This document shows, in pieces, positions 16,259-25,002 of a stretch of 64,000 nt of DNA; the stretch's first letter is position 1, and each line of letters starts with the position of its first letter. This DNA comes from GCA-2697345 sp045565015. Lineage in GTDB: Bacteria > Pseudomonadota > Alphaproteobacteria > Rhodobacterales > Rhodobacteraceae. The position numbers and the translations under genes were made by a program. The notes beneath the pieces were generated by a model that was not told where the DNA came from, searched no databases, and was given only the letters and a program-made list of their open reading frames with translations. Location of the stretch: contig JBJLGD010000033.1 in assembly GCA_045565015.1 (NCBI GenBank), positions 56,641-120,640 of the forward strand. The letters run 5' to 3'.

Positions 16259-17641
16259 TTGGGAACGATATTAGATCTAGACGCAACCGCACAAATACAA
16301 AAGTTGAGATTGAAAGAAATCTCTTCAAAAGAATTGATGGAAGCTACTCTTGATCGGATTGAAAGTATTAATCCCAGAGTAAACGCAATCGTATCCTTAC
16401 AAGACCGTGAAATGCTGCTTGATGATGCGAATAAAACCTTTAGAGGGCCGCTTTACGGTCTACCTATGGCAATAAAAGATTTAGAAGAAACAAAAGGTAT
16501 AACTACCACTTTTGGGTCACCAATTTATAGAGATTATAAACCTAACTTTGACTCCAATATGGTAAAAAACATAAAGGCTGCAGGAGGAATTATTATTGGT
16601 AAGACAAATGTACCCGAGTTTGGTCTTGGGTCTCATACCTATAACTCTGTTTTTGGTAAGACACTAAACCCCTACAACCTTACAAAAACCTGCGGTGGCT
16701 CAAGTGGTGGTGCTGCCGTGGCCCTCGCCACAAATATGATATCATTAGGTGATGGCTCCGATATGATGGGGTCTTTGAGAAATCCAGCCAGTTGGTGCAA
16801 TATTTTTGGTTTTAGACCAAGCTTTGGGTTGGTTCCAAATGGCTTAAATAGTGAAGTATTTTTGAACCAAATCTCAACAAATGGACCAATGGCTCGTTCG
16901 GTAAGAGATATCGAGTTACTTTTATCTATCCAATCAAAGTTAGACCCGAGTGATCCACATTCACACGGCCCATATGAATCAGCTCAGAGAACTTCTAAGA
17001 AATATAAAATTGCTTGGTTGGGTAATTGGGGCGGTGCCTACCAGATTGATCCCGTCATAATAAAAAAATGTGAAGAGGCTTTAAATGTGCTCGAAGCTCA
17101 AGGTCATCAAATTGTTGAACCCAAACCCATATTTTCTGCTGATTTATTGTGGGAATCATGGACAACTCTCAGAAGTTGGACACTATCTGAGAAGCATAGG
17201 GATAACTATACTAATCCATTAGAACGAACGTTACTAAAACCAGAAGTAATTTGGGAGACTGAGAAAGGACTAGCTTTGACTCCTGAAGACATATTTAAGG
17301 CGAGCAAAATAAGGTCAGACTGGTTTAAAGAAACTTCTAGAATGAGCTACGATGCATTAGTTTTACCTTCTACTCAAGTTTTCCCTTTTAGTACTGACAT
17401 GAATTGGCCTAGCCAAATTCTAGACAAAGAGATGGACACCTATCATCGCTGGATGGAAGTTGTTATCCCAGCGTCTCTTACCGGCTTGCCCTCAATTTCT
17501 GTTCCTGTCGGGTTTGGTCCTGACAACACACCCGTAGGGATGCAATTAATCGGACATCGAAGAAATGATGCTAATATCTTAGCTTTAGCTAAACAGTACG
17601 AGTCTGACTGCGTCTGGCTCCAAGAAAAGCCTAATCTTTAA
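16259..17641 (+). CDS. Amidase signature family enzyme
   Basis: A Ser-Ser-Lys amidase of about 460 residues that hydrolyses a carboxamide. Catalytic Lys is in MAIKDLEETKG, the cis-Ser in CGGSSGGAAVALA and the nucleophile Ser in GSDMMGSLRNPAS; the common DTGGS is DMMGS here, a variant I associate with a subgroup of the family. The C-terminus FGPDNTPVGMQLIG is typical. The start is set at TTG 16259, which has AGGA six bases upstream; in-frame TTG/GTG codons at 16232/16235 lack one. Substrate unknown. It is divergent from leuC. Confidence 0.9.
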   Translation: MGTILDLDATAQIQKLRLKEISSKELMEATLDRIESINPRVNAIVSLQDREMLLDDANKTFRGPLYGLPMAIKDLEETKGITTTFGSPIYRDYKPNFDSNMVKNIKAAGGIIIGKTNVPEFGLGSHTYNSVFGKTLNPYNLTKTCGGSSGGAAVALATNMISLGDGSDMMGSLRNPASWCNIFGFRPSFGLVPNGLNSEVFLNQISTNGPMARSVRDIELLLSIQSKLDPSDPHSHGPYESAQRTSKKYKIAWLGNWGGAYQIDPVIIKKCEEALNVLEAQGHQIVEPKPIFSADLLWESWTTLRSWTLSEKHRDNYTNPLERTLLKPEVIWETEKGLALTPEDIFKASKIRSDWFKETSRMSYDALVLPSTQVFPFSTDMNWPSQILDKEMDTYHRWMEVVIPASLTGLPSISVPVGFGPDNTPVGMQLIGHRRNDANILALAKQYESDCVWLQEKPNL

Positions 17642-17671
17642 TTAAATCTGGTAACCTTAAAAGCTTTATGG

Positions 17672-18109
17672 CTAATAGTTTCCTAAGCTTACAGAACTTA
17701 AATAAGCCCAAATATTATAGGCATCGGATTTTTTCTTTAGCTTATATGACATTTTTGACTTTGCCGCTCTATCATTTAGTTTAGACGAAAGGAAAGCTTT
17801 GGGGTTGGCTACATATTCTATAAAATTCTTTTTATCCCAAACCAGCCCAGATTCTCCAACTTCGATTATAGATTTACCATACCTGTAAGAGGTTGACCCT
17901 ATAACTCTTCCTTTTAAACCCCAAAGATTGGGGCCAGTTTTACCACCCTTTTGGATAAAAACGTTACTGTCCGTTTTAATCATGTGACAGGATTTGCATT
18001 TTCGGAATGATTTTTTTCCAAGGGCTACATCTGCTATCACGATTTCGGCAAAGCTCAATCCTACAAAAAAACAAAATGTAAAACGGGAAATGATAAATAA
18101 TGATTTCAA
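17672..18109 (-). CDS. Periplasmic c-type cytochrome (class I)
   Basis: A 145-residue precursor with an N-terminal signal peptide (hydrophobic residues about 5-25, FIISRFTFCFFVGLSFAEIV) and a single haem site CKSCH at about residue 37. A likely Met ligand lies in KSKMSYKLKKKS, and KTGPNLWGLKGRVIGS matches the cytochrome c2/c550 loop. It probably shuttles electrons between bc1 and an oxidase. It lies 24 nt downstream of hemA on the same strand. Confidence 0.88.
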   Translation of the reverse strand: MKSLFIISRFTFCFFVGLSFAEIVIADVALGKKSFRKCKSCHMIKTDSNVFIQKGGKTGPNLWGLKGRVIGSTSYRYGKSIIEVGESGLVWDKKNFIEYVANPKAFLSSKLNDRAAKSKMSYKLKKKSDAYNIWAYLSSVSLGNY

Positions 18110-18133
18110 CTTAACAATACTTTTCTTAGTTTT

Positions 18134-19345
18134 TCAAGCAACAGCCTTAGATAATGCACACTGTTTCCATAGCTGTGAAAGCGCGAAAACTAAATACTTT
18201 ATATCCTCGTCCGTATGCATTGGTGATGGGGTGAACCTCAACCGCTCGGTCCCTTTTGGTACAGTTGGATAATTAATTGGTTGAACATAAATACCATACT
18301 CACTCATTAAAATATCTGAAATTTCCCGACATTTTATCGGATCGTTTATCATTACAGGAACTATATGACTCTGGTTATCTAAAAATGGCACCCCCTCTTT
18401 TCTCAAACTGCTTTTAAGAAGCTCTGCTTTATAACGGAGAGCTACCCTTTCTATATTACTACCCTTCAGATGCGATATGGCCGCCCTACAAGCTGCAACA
18501 ACGGCAGGAGGTAGCGCGGTTGTGAATATAAAACCCGATGCAAAAGATCGGACAAAGTCACATAAAGCAACAGAACCACTAATATAACCACCAAAAACGC
18601 CAAATGCTTTACCTAATGTGCCCTCAATCAAGGTGATCCTATCGCTCAGGCCTTCCTGTTCAGAAATTCCGCCCCCTCTAGACCCATATAGACCTACGGC
18701 ATGAACCTCATCTAGATAAGTGAGCGCCCCATGCTCCTCAGCAACTTCTATAATATCTTTAAGAGGCGCAATATCCCCATCCATCGAGTAGATAGATTCA
18801 AAAGCTACAATCTTTGTTTTAGTCTTAGATACAGAGCTTAGTTTTTTATCTAAATCTTTAACATCATTATGCTTCCAAATAACTTTTTCAGCCCTTGAAT
18901 GGCGTATACCCTCTATCATAGAGGCGTGATTATTTTCATCACTAAAAATTATCGGGTTTGGCAATCTGGACCCTAGAGCGCTCAGTGTAGCGAGGTTGGA
19001 GACATATCCAGAAGTAAATAACAAAGCAGAGTCTTTTTGATGGAGATCTGCCAAATCACGCTCTAATAGAGTATGCAAGTAATTTGTTCCAGAAATATTT
19101 CTTGTTCCTCCTGCACCTGCACCATACTTATCCGCGGACTCTTTCATTGCATCTAGAACTAGTGGATGTTGTCCCATTCCAAGGTAATCATTAGAGCACC
19201 AAACTGTTACCTCAGATCTATTTTTGGCTATGTTATAAGCTTTTGGAAATTCACCGCGAGCTCTTTCCAAATTGGCAAAAGTTCTATAATTTCCTTCTAC
19301 TCGAAGAGTGTTTAACTGATCTTCAAAAAGTTTGTCGAAGTCCAT
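18134..19345 (-). CDS. hemA: 5-aminolevulinate synthase
   Basis: PLP enzyme that condenses glycine and succinyl-CoA to ALA, the first step of haem synthesis by the C4 route of alphaproteobacteria. It has VWCSNDYLGMGQHP, AGAGGTRNISG, LTYLDEVHAVGLYG and the PLP lysine in IEGTLGKAFGVFGG; the C-terminus has PTVPKGTERLRFTPSP. I place the start at MDFDKLF (403 aa), which matches the family N-terminus; an ATG 12 nt upstream would give 407 aa. The second alpha-oxoamine synthase in the window, kbl, is clearly a different enzyme. Confidence 0.96.
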   Translation of the reverse strand: MDFDKLFEDQLNTLRVEGNYRTFANLERARGEFPKAYNIAKNRSEVTVWCSNDYLGMGQHPLVLDAMKESADKYGAGAGGTRNISGTNYLHTLLERDLADLHQKDSALLFTSGYVSNLATLSALGSRLPNPIIFSDENNHASMIEGIRHSRAEKVIWKHNDVKDLDKKLSSVSKTKTKIVAFESIYSMDGDIAPLKDIIEVAEEHGALTYLDEVHAVGLYGSRGGGISEQEGLSDRITLIEGTLGKAFGVFGGYISGSVALCDFVRSFASGFIFTTALPPAVVAACRAAISHLKGSNIERVALRYKAELLKSSLRKEGVPFLDNQSHIVPVMINDPIKCREISDILMSEYGIYVQPINYPTVPKGTERLRFTPSPMHTDEDIKYLVFALSQLWKQCALSKAVA

Positions 19346-19537
19346 AACCAGATCCATAAAATTTTAACCATTATTTGATAAATAGGTATAAAGAACTGAG
19401 CTTACAATGAGTTAAAAAATATTATGAAAGACTAAAACGTCGCATCATATCGTACATAGAAATTGTTGTAACTATTGGTAAGCCGTTCAAATATATAAGA
19501 AGTGTGGTCTATAGCCGTTGAGATTATTTAAATTTGA

Positions 19538-19556
19538 TGTTACTGTTAGTAACAGT
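19538..19556. promoter_or_regulatory. Nested inverted repeats upstream of rsfS
   Basis: Two overlapping symmetric elements share the same bases: TGTTACT/AGTAACA (7-bp arms, 3-nt loop, 19538-19554) and ACTGTT/AACAGT (6-bp arms, 3-nt centre, 19542-19556). They lie about 33 nt upstream of the proposed rsfS start. Either an operator or two alternative RNA hairpins could be intended. Nothing else is evident in the 243-nt gap between hemA and rsfS. Confidence 0.3.
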
Positions 19557-19588
19557 TAAGCAGAATAGTTGAAAAAAAGGAATTACTA

Positions 19589-20002
19589 CTGTCTAAAATT
19601 ACAAGTGAAAAAAAACCAGTAGTTAGAAATAAGCGCTCTTCTACTGAAAAAGTTGGTAAAAAACATCGTAAAGAACTACTTAAATTAATTATCTCCACCT
19701 TAAAAAAAGAAAAGGCCGAAGAAATTGTTACGATTGATCTCAACAATCGGACAGAGATAGCCGATTATATGGTTATTTGCTCTGGGAGATCTACAAGGCA
19801 AGTTTCTTCTATTGCAGAAAAAATTACGGACTCCATAAAAAAAGATTTTAGGATAGTATCTAAAATAGAAGGTAAAACCCAGGGAGACTGGGTTTTGATA
19901 GACTCAGGTGATATTATTATCCATGTATTTAGGCCAGAAGTGAGGGAGTTTTATCAACTGGAAAAGATGTGGGATCAGAATAAAGCATCGGTTAATATTT
20001 GA
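19589..20002 (+). CDS. rsfS: Ribosomal silencing factor RsfS (probable CTG start)
   Basis: RsfS binds ribosomal protein uL14 and blocks subunit joining in starvation. The domain runs from LLKLIISTLKKEKAEEIVTI through ADYMVICSGRSTRQVSSIAE to GDIIIHVFRPEVREFYQLEK. No in-frame ATG, GTG or TTG precedes the domain: the first ATG falls inside it, at ADYM. A CTG at 19589 has AGGA seven bases upstream and gives a 137-residue protein of the expected size with a basic N-terminal extension. The stop directly abuts the rlmH ATG, the usual rsfS-rlmH pairing. Confidence 0.88.
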   Translation: MSKITSEKKPVVRNKRSSTEKVGKKHRKELLKLIISTLKKEKAEEIVTIDLNNRTEIADYMVICSGRSTRQVSSIAEKITDSIKKDFRIVSKIEGKTQGDWVLIDSGDIIIHVFRPEVREFYQLEKMWDQNKASVNI

Positions 20003-20470
20003 ATGAAAATTAACATTTGTGCAATTGGACGGATAAAATCAAGTCCGGAAGTAGACATGGTGAATGATTATGTTGATAGGTTCGAACGGATAGGTAAAAA
20101 TATTGGGTTAGGACCAATAAAAATTATAGAGAAGGAAAGTAAAAAAAGTGGGGTATTACCCGAAGGAAAAGTTTTATTAGCTTCGATTCCAAATAACTCT
20201 ATTATCTGCATACTTGACGAAAAGGGTGCAAATCTGGACTCTTTAGCATTCGCAAAAAAAATAGAACACTGGAGAGACAATCTCAATCTAGAGCTTTCAC
20301 TTGTTATTGGCGGCGCAGGAGGGTTATCTAAGGAAATCAAAAACAAAGCACACCACTCTATTTCATTTGGGAAAATGGTTTGGCCACACCGTTTGATAAG
20401 AGTGATGATCACTGAACAATTATATAGAGCGGCGTCGATTATATCCGGAACCCCATACCATAAAGCTTAA
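20003..20470 (+). CDS. rlmH: 23S rRNA pseudouridine-1915 N3-methyltransferase
   Basis: A 155-residue SPOUT methyltransferase that uses SAM to modify helix 69 of 23S rRNA on assembled ribosomes. It has ICILDEKGANLDSLAFAKKI, the knot segment LVIGGAGGLSKEI and the C-terminus MVWPHRLIRVMITEQLYRA followed by PYHK, which is diagnostic. Its ATG follows directly on the rsfS stop. Confidence 0.97.
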   Translation: MKINICAIGRIKSSPEVDMVNDYVDRFERIGKNIGLGPIKIIEKESKKSGVLPEGKVLLASIPNNSIICILDEKGANLDSLAFAKKIEHWRDNLNLELSLVIGGAGGLSKEIKNKAHHSISFGKMVWPHRLIRVMITEQLYRAASIISGTPYHKA

Positions 20471-20482
20471 AAAGGTATCAAT

Positions 20483-22012
20483 TTGGTAAAAAAACAAAAA
20501 CCAGTTATTCTATGTATTTTAGATGGATGGGGGTTATCTAGTTCTGCATTAGGCAATGCACCATTACTCGCACATACACCAATATTAGATAACATAAAGT
20601 TACTTTATCCAAATGCTAAATTAATTACCCACGGCCCAGACGTAGGCCTCCCTGAAGGGCAAATGGGAAATTCAGAAGTGGGACATAGCAATATTGGTGC
20701 TGGTAGAGTCGTAGAAATGGACTTGGGAAAAATAAACAAGACTATTCAAGACCAAACATTTTTCGAAAAACCAAGCCTCAAAGAATTCACAGCAAAACTA
20801 GAAAGGTCACGTGGGGTCGCTCATTTAATTGGTCTATTGTCTGACGGGGGGGTGCACGGACATATAGACCATCTGATAACCTCGATGAATTATCTATCAA
20901 AAAAAAGCAAAATCAAAATAGTCCTTCATTTAATTACTGACGGAAGAGACGTTAATCCAAAATCTGCTCTGAAATATCTAAAGCTATTTTCTAATCTACC
21001 AAATAATGTTTCAATTGGTACAATCATGGGCCGTTTCTACGCGATGGATCGCGACAATAGGTGGGAACGCACAGAGCTCGCTTATAATGCCATAATGCTG
21101 GGAAAAGGGATAATAATTAACAATGCTCGGAAAAGATTAGAGGACTGTTATACTATACAGGAAACAGATGAATTTGTAAAACCTTCAGTTCTCCAAGGCT
21201 ACAAAGGAGTATCTACTAATGATGGTGTGTTCATTCTAAATTTCAGGTCAGACAGGGCCATTCAGTTAACAAATTCTATAGCGAATCCAAATTTCCAAAA
21301 ATTTAATATTAAAAATAGAATACTAACAAAAAATGTCCTAGGGATGGTGGACTATTCAGAGCAACATAAAACATTTATGTCAAATATTTTTTTTAAAGAG
21401 GTTATCAAAAACAACCTCGGATCATGGGTTGCAGAGCACAAATTAAAGCAATTACGTATCGCCGAAACTGAAAAATATCCGCATGTAACTTTCTTTTTCA
21501 ATGGCGGCTCAAATATTGTTCAACCGCTCGAAGATCGATATATGCCGGATAGTCCAAAAGTAGCTACATATGACTTAGCGCCAGAAATGTCCGCTGATAA
21601 GGTTACAGAAAAAATTATAGAAGGCTTAGACCTTTGTTATGATCTTATAATAGCAAATTATGCTAATCCTGACATGGTTGGTCATTCTGGAAACATGGAA
21701 GCTACAATAAAAGCGTGTGAGAAAATTGACTTAGAGATAGGTCTAATAGTCGAAAAAATAAAAAAAACGAATGCTGAAATATTAATTATTGCTGATCACG
21801 GTAATTGTGAGAAGATGATCGACAAAATAACAGGAGAACCTCACACGGCCCATACTCTAAATTTAGTTCCAGTATTTTTAGTTAGTCATAAAAAAAACAT
21901 CAAATTGAAAGATGGGCGCCTCGCAGATGTAGCACCTACGATTCTCGATTTAATGAATTTATCAAAACCAAACGAAATGACAGGTAAATCATTAATTGAG
22001 AAAGATATTTAA
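20483..22012 (+). CDS. gpmI: 2,3-bisphosphoglycerate-independent phosphoglycerate mutase
   Basis: A 509-residue Mn-dependent enzyme that interconverts 3- and 2-phosphoglycerate. The phosphatase-domain motifs are LCILDGWG, the phospho-serine in GQMGNSEVGHSNIGAGR and the C-terminal metal sites NPDMVGHSG and IADHGNCEKM; HLITDGRDVNP lies in the transferase domain. It starts with TTG, 12 nt after rlmH, with AAGGT upstream. Its length is normal. Confidence 0.96.
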   Translation: MVKKQKPVILCILDGWGLSSSALGNAPLLAHTPILDNIKLLYPNAKLITHGPDVGLPEGQMGNSEVGHSNIGAGRVVEMDLGKINKTIQDQTFFEKPSLKEFTAKLERSRGVAHLIGLLSDGGVHGHIDHLITSMNYLSKKSKIKIVLHLITDGRDVNPKSALKYLKLFSNLPNNVSIGTIMGRFYAMDRDNRWERTELAYNAIMLGKGIIINNARKRLEDCYTIQETDEFVKPSVLQGYKGVSTNDGVFILNFRSDRAIQLTNSIANPNFQKFNIKNRILTKNVLGMVDYSEQHKTFMSNIFFKEVIKNNLGSWVAEHKLKQLRIAETEKYPHVTFFFNGGSNIVQPLEDRYMPDSPKVATYDLAPEMSADKVTEKIIEGLDLCYDLIIANYANPDMVGHSGNMEATIKACEKIDLEIGLIVEKIKKTNAEILIIADHGNCEKMIDKITGEPHTAHTLNLVPVFLVSHKKNIKLKDGRLADVAPTILDLMNLSKPNEMTGKSLIEKDI

Positions 22013-22193
22013 AATCAAAAAAATATAGTAAGACCCATAGTTTTTAATTAATTATGACTATTACTTTTGAAAATTTTTTGCTATTATCAAAGATTAAATG
22101 CAAAAGCTAATTACCGTTAAAGGTTAATTATCTTAATTGTGGAATTTAATACTAGTAGAGTATGAGCTTAGCTCTAATATCAAGGTGGTTATA

Positions 22194-23543
22194 GTGTCCA
22201 AACTAAAAAGTTTTTTATCAATATCAATCTTTAGTATTTGCGTTGGAATATTAATTAATACGGGTACAACTAAATTTTCGTTAGCAAAAGAGCAAGAAAG
22301 TAAAGCAGAGGTTTATAAGCAGCTTGACCTATTTGGAAAGGTTTTCGAACGGATTAGGAACGAGTATGTTGAAGAGGTTTCCACAAAAGAGTTAGTTGAA
22401 TCAGCAATCAACGGAATGCTTACGTCTCTTGATCCTCACTCATCATACCTCGCCGCAGACGATTATGACGACATGAGAACTCAAACAAAGGGTGAATTTG
22501 GAGGGTTAGGAATAGAGGTAACTCAAGAGGATGGATATGTTAAGGTAATCACTCCTATGGATGATACACCAGCTTTTGAAGCCGGGATGGAAGCAGGAGA
22601 TTTCATAACAGCAGTCGACGGCAAAAGTTTACTTGGTTTGACCTTAAATCAAGCGGTTGATTTAATGCGAGGTCCGGTAGGTTCTGAAATTATCATTACA
22701 GTTATCAGAAAAGGTTTCGATGACCCATTTGATGTGTCTATAATAAGAGATATAATTAAGTTAACCGCTGTAAAGTCTCGTATGGAAGGTGATAGTATCG
22801 TCCTAAGAATTTCCGCTTTTAATAAGCAAACATACCCTAACCTTAAGGATGGTCTAAAAAATCAAATAAAAAATGCTGGTGGGTTAAAAAATGTAAATGG
22901 CATAGTATTAGACTTGCGTAACAACCCAGGTGGGTTGCTGTCTGAAGCAATTTCGGTATCAGATGCATTTCTAGACAAAGGGGAAATAGTGTCCACAAGA
23001 GGGCGAAATTTGAATGACAGTAAAAGGTATAATGCCAAACGGGGTGACTTATCAAAAGGAAAACCTATAGTTGTACTAATAAATAATGGCTCAGCTTCAG
23101 CATCAGAAATTGTTGCTGGTGCGCTCCAAGATCATCAAAGGGCAGTAGTTGTTGGCGAAAAAAGTTTTGGTAAAGGCTCTGTTCAAACGATCATTCCCGT
23201 TCAGGGTGATGGAGCTATGCGATTAACAACTTCAAGGTATTTTACACCTTCAGGAAGGTCTATTCAGGCACTAGGAGTTTCGCCAGACATAATTGTTCAA
23301 CAACCTCTACGCAAACCAGATAATGGAACAGGGCTTGAAGACCCAATGCGTCCTAACCGTTCTGAAGCAGATTTGCGTGGCTCGCTCAATAATGACTCAA
23401 TGTCCGAAGATGAAATAATCTTGCTTAAAGAAGAAGAAGAAAAAGCTGAGGCTGCCTCAAAACTAAGAGATCAAGATTTTCAATTAGCATACGCGCTGGA
23501 TATTCTGAAAGGGCTGAGCGCTTTATCTTATAATAAAGATTAA
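22194..23543 (+). CDS. ctpA: Carboxy-terminal processing protease (S41, PDZ)
   Basis: A periplasmic serine protease of about 449 residues. The signal/anchor segment (MSKLKSFLSISIFSICVGIL) is followed by DPHSSYL, a PDZ domain (about 80-165, GGLGIEVTQ ... FITAVDGKSL) and the S41 catalytic Ser in NGSASASEIVAGAL with Lys in VGEKSFGKGSVQT. The C-terminal 70 residues are acidic. I chose GTG 22194, which has AAGG at the right distance and precedes the signal peptide; a TTG at 22137 would add 19 residues. The envC-type gene often found between gpmI and ctpA is absent. Confidence 0.94.
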   Translation: MSKLKSFLSISIFSICVGILINTGTTKFSLAKEQESKAEVYKQLDLFGKVFERIRNEYVEEVSTKELVESAINGMLTSLDPHSSYLAADDYDDMRTQTKGEFGGLGIEVTQEDGYVKVITPMDDTPAFEAGMEAGDFITAVDGKSLLGLTLNQAVDLMRGPVGSEIIITVIRKGFDDPFDVSIIRDIIKLTAVKSRMEGDSIVLRISAFNKQTYPNLKDGLKNQIKNAGGLKNVNGIVLDLRNNPGGLLSEAISVSDAFLDKGEIVSTRGRNLNDSKRYNAKRGDLSKGKPIVVLINNGSASASEIVAGALQDHQRAVVVGEKSFGKGSVQTIIPVQGDGAMRLTTSRYFTPSGRSIQALGVSPDIIVQQPLRKPDNGTGLEDPMRPNRSEADLRGSLNNDSMSEDEIILLKEEEEKAEAASKLRDQDFQLAYALDILKGLSALSYNKD

Positions 23544-23573
23544 AATATATCCCAAACAAGAAGTGTGAGTTAG

Positions 23574-24071
23574 ATGTTAAATACCAATTCTAAAGATTTA
23601 CCTTACCGCAAAAATGTTGGTTTAATGATAATTAACTCGCAAAAAAAAATATTTATGGGCCAGAGAGTAAAAGGTAGGGCATGGCAAATGCCTCAGGGGG
23701 GAATTGATGGTAACGAAACACCAGAACAAGCGGCCATTAGGGAACTATATGAGGAGACGGGGATAGTAAAAGAAAAAGTTAATAAGATTTCCACATCCAA
23801 GGTATGGAAAACATATGAGTTTCCAGATGAACTTGTCCCAAAACTTTGGAATGGTAGATACAGAGGGCAAACTCAAAAATGGTTTCTCTTCCAATATATT
23901 GGAAAAGATTCTGATATAAATATTAGTTCAACAGAGCAAGAGTTTTCAAACTGGAGTTGGACAAGCACAAACGATTTACTTAAATTAATCGTACCTTTTA
24001 AAAAAGCTGTTTATATAGATGTCATTGATGAATTTAGGGATAAAATAGAAAAGCTTGAGTGGATTAAATAA
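23574..24071 (+). CDS. rppH: RNA pyrophosphohydrolase (Nudix)
   Basis: A 165-residue Nudix hydrolase that removes pyrophosphate from the 5' end of mRNA to start decay. The Nudix box is complete: GGIDGNETPEQAAIRELYEE followed by TG. YRKNVGLMIIN and the WQMPQGG segment match RppH rather than other Nudix groups, as do GQTQKWFLFQYIG and FSNWSW downstream. It follows ctpA by 30 nt, as in many alphaproteobacteria. Confidence 0.95.
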   Translation: MLNTNSKDLPYRKNVGLMIINSQKKIFMGQRVKGRAWQMPQGGIDGNETPEQAAIRELYEETGIVKEKVNKISTSKVWKTYEFPDELVPKLWNGRYRGQTQKWFLFQYIGKDSDINISSTEQEFSNWSWTSTNDLLKLIVPFKKAVYIDVIDEFRDKIEKLEWIK

Positions 24072-24123
24072 CCACTGTAATTTTTTATTATCTTAGGATC
24101 ACATTTAAGAGGTAAAATTTAAA

Positions 24124-24924
24124 ATGCCAATTTTTCAATTAATTTTAATAGCATTAATCCAAGGTATCACTGAGTTTTTACCAGTTTCTTCGTCCGCACA
24201 TCTAATCTTATTTCCAACACTAACGGGGCTTCAAGATCAAGGTTTAGCAATTGATGTTGCAGTACACATTGGAACTCTATTAGCCGTTTTGCTATATCTG
24301 AAAGCGGATATTATGGTTTTATTTCAAGGTCTGATTCAAGCCTTTGGATTTAAGCGTAGAAGTAATGCGTTTTTATTACTTTGCTATCTCATCATGGCTA
24401 CCATACCGGTAGTTTTATTCGGCTTTTTAATACAGTTGGTTAATCTAGATGAAAGCCTAAGGTCAATTAAAATAATTGCTTGGGCAATGCTAATATTTGG
24501 ATTAATATTATATTACACAGATCAAAAAAACATAGATACAAAAAAAATTAATAACTGGTCCTATAGATCGGCTCTTATAATGGGCTTGTGGCAAGCTCTA
24601 GCACTTATTCCAGGCACTTCGCGTGCCGGTGCAGTTATATCTGGAGCTCGACTATTAGGGTTTTCACGACAGGATTCAGCCAAATTGGCTATGTTGATGG
24701 CAATTCCGACTATAATAGCATCAGGAGCTTTATTATCAGTAGAAATTATAGCATCTGGAAGTTTATCACTGGCAAGAGATTTTTTCCTTGCTATAGCATT
24801 TTCTTTCTCTGCTGCTTTATTATCCATAAGATTTATGATGTATTTTCTTACTAAATATAGCTTTACACCCTATGTAATCTATAGAGTGCTATTAAGCTTA
24901 ATACTACTAGTGATCATTTACTAA
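24124..24924 (+). CDS. uppP: Undecaprenyl-diphosphate phosphatase
   Basis: A 266-residue polytopic membrane protein (about eight helices) that recycles the undecaprenyl carrier for peptidoglycan and LPS synthesis. The two active-site motifs are QGITEFLPVSSSAHLIL at residues 13-29 and PGTSRAGAVISGARLLGFSR at about 160-180. It ends the rsfS-to-uppP run and converges on the NDUFA9-like gene. Confidence 0.96.
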   Translation: MPIFQLILIALIQGITEFLPVSSSAHLILFPTLTGLQDQGLAIDVAVHIGTLLAVLLYLKADIMVLFQGLIQAFGFKRRSNAFLLLCYLIMATIPVVLFGFLIQLVNLDESLRSIKIIAWAMLIFGLILYYTDQKNIDTKKINNWSYRSALIMGLWQALALIPGTSRAGAVISGARLLGFSRQDSAKLAMLMAIPTIIASGALLSVEIIASGSLSLARDFFLAIAFSFSAALLSIRFMMYFLTKYSFTPYVIYRVLLSLILLVIIY

Positions 24925-25002
24925 TATTCTTTAAAAAAACAAACCCACCCTTGATCTATTATAATTTTTAAAAAACTGTGATGATATAATATGGGACCTT
25001 AA

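Noticed and set aside
16789..16815. DMMGS variant in the amidase active-site loop as evidence of inactivation
   Set aside because: The catalytic Ser, cis-Ser and Lys are all retained, and this loop form fits an intact subgroup of the family.
18134..19345. HemA and Kbl as duplicates of one gene
   Set aside because: Both are alpha-oxoamine synthases, but their diagnostic motifs (AGAGGTRNISG against SSVRFICGTQ) place them in different functions.
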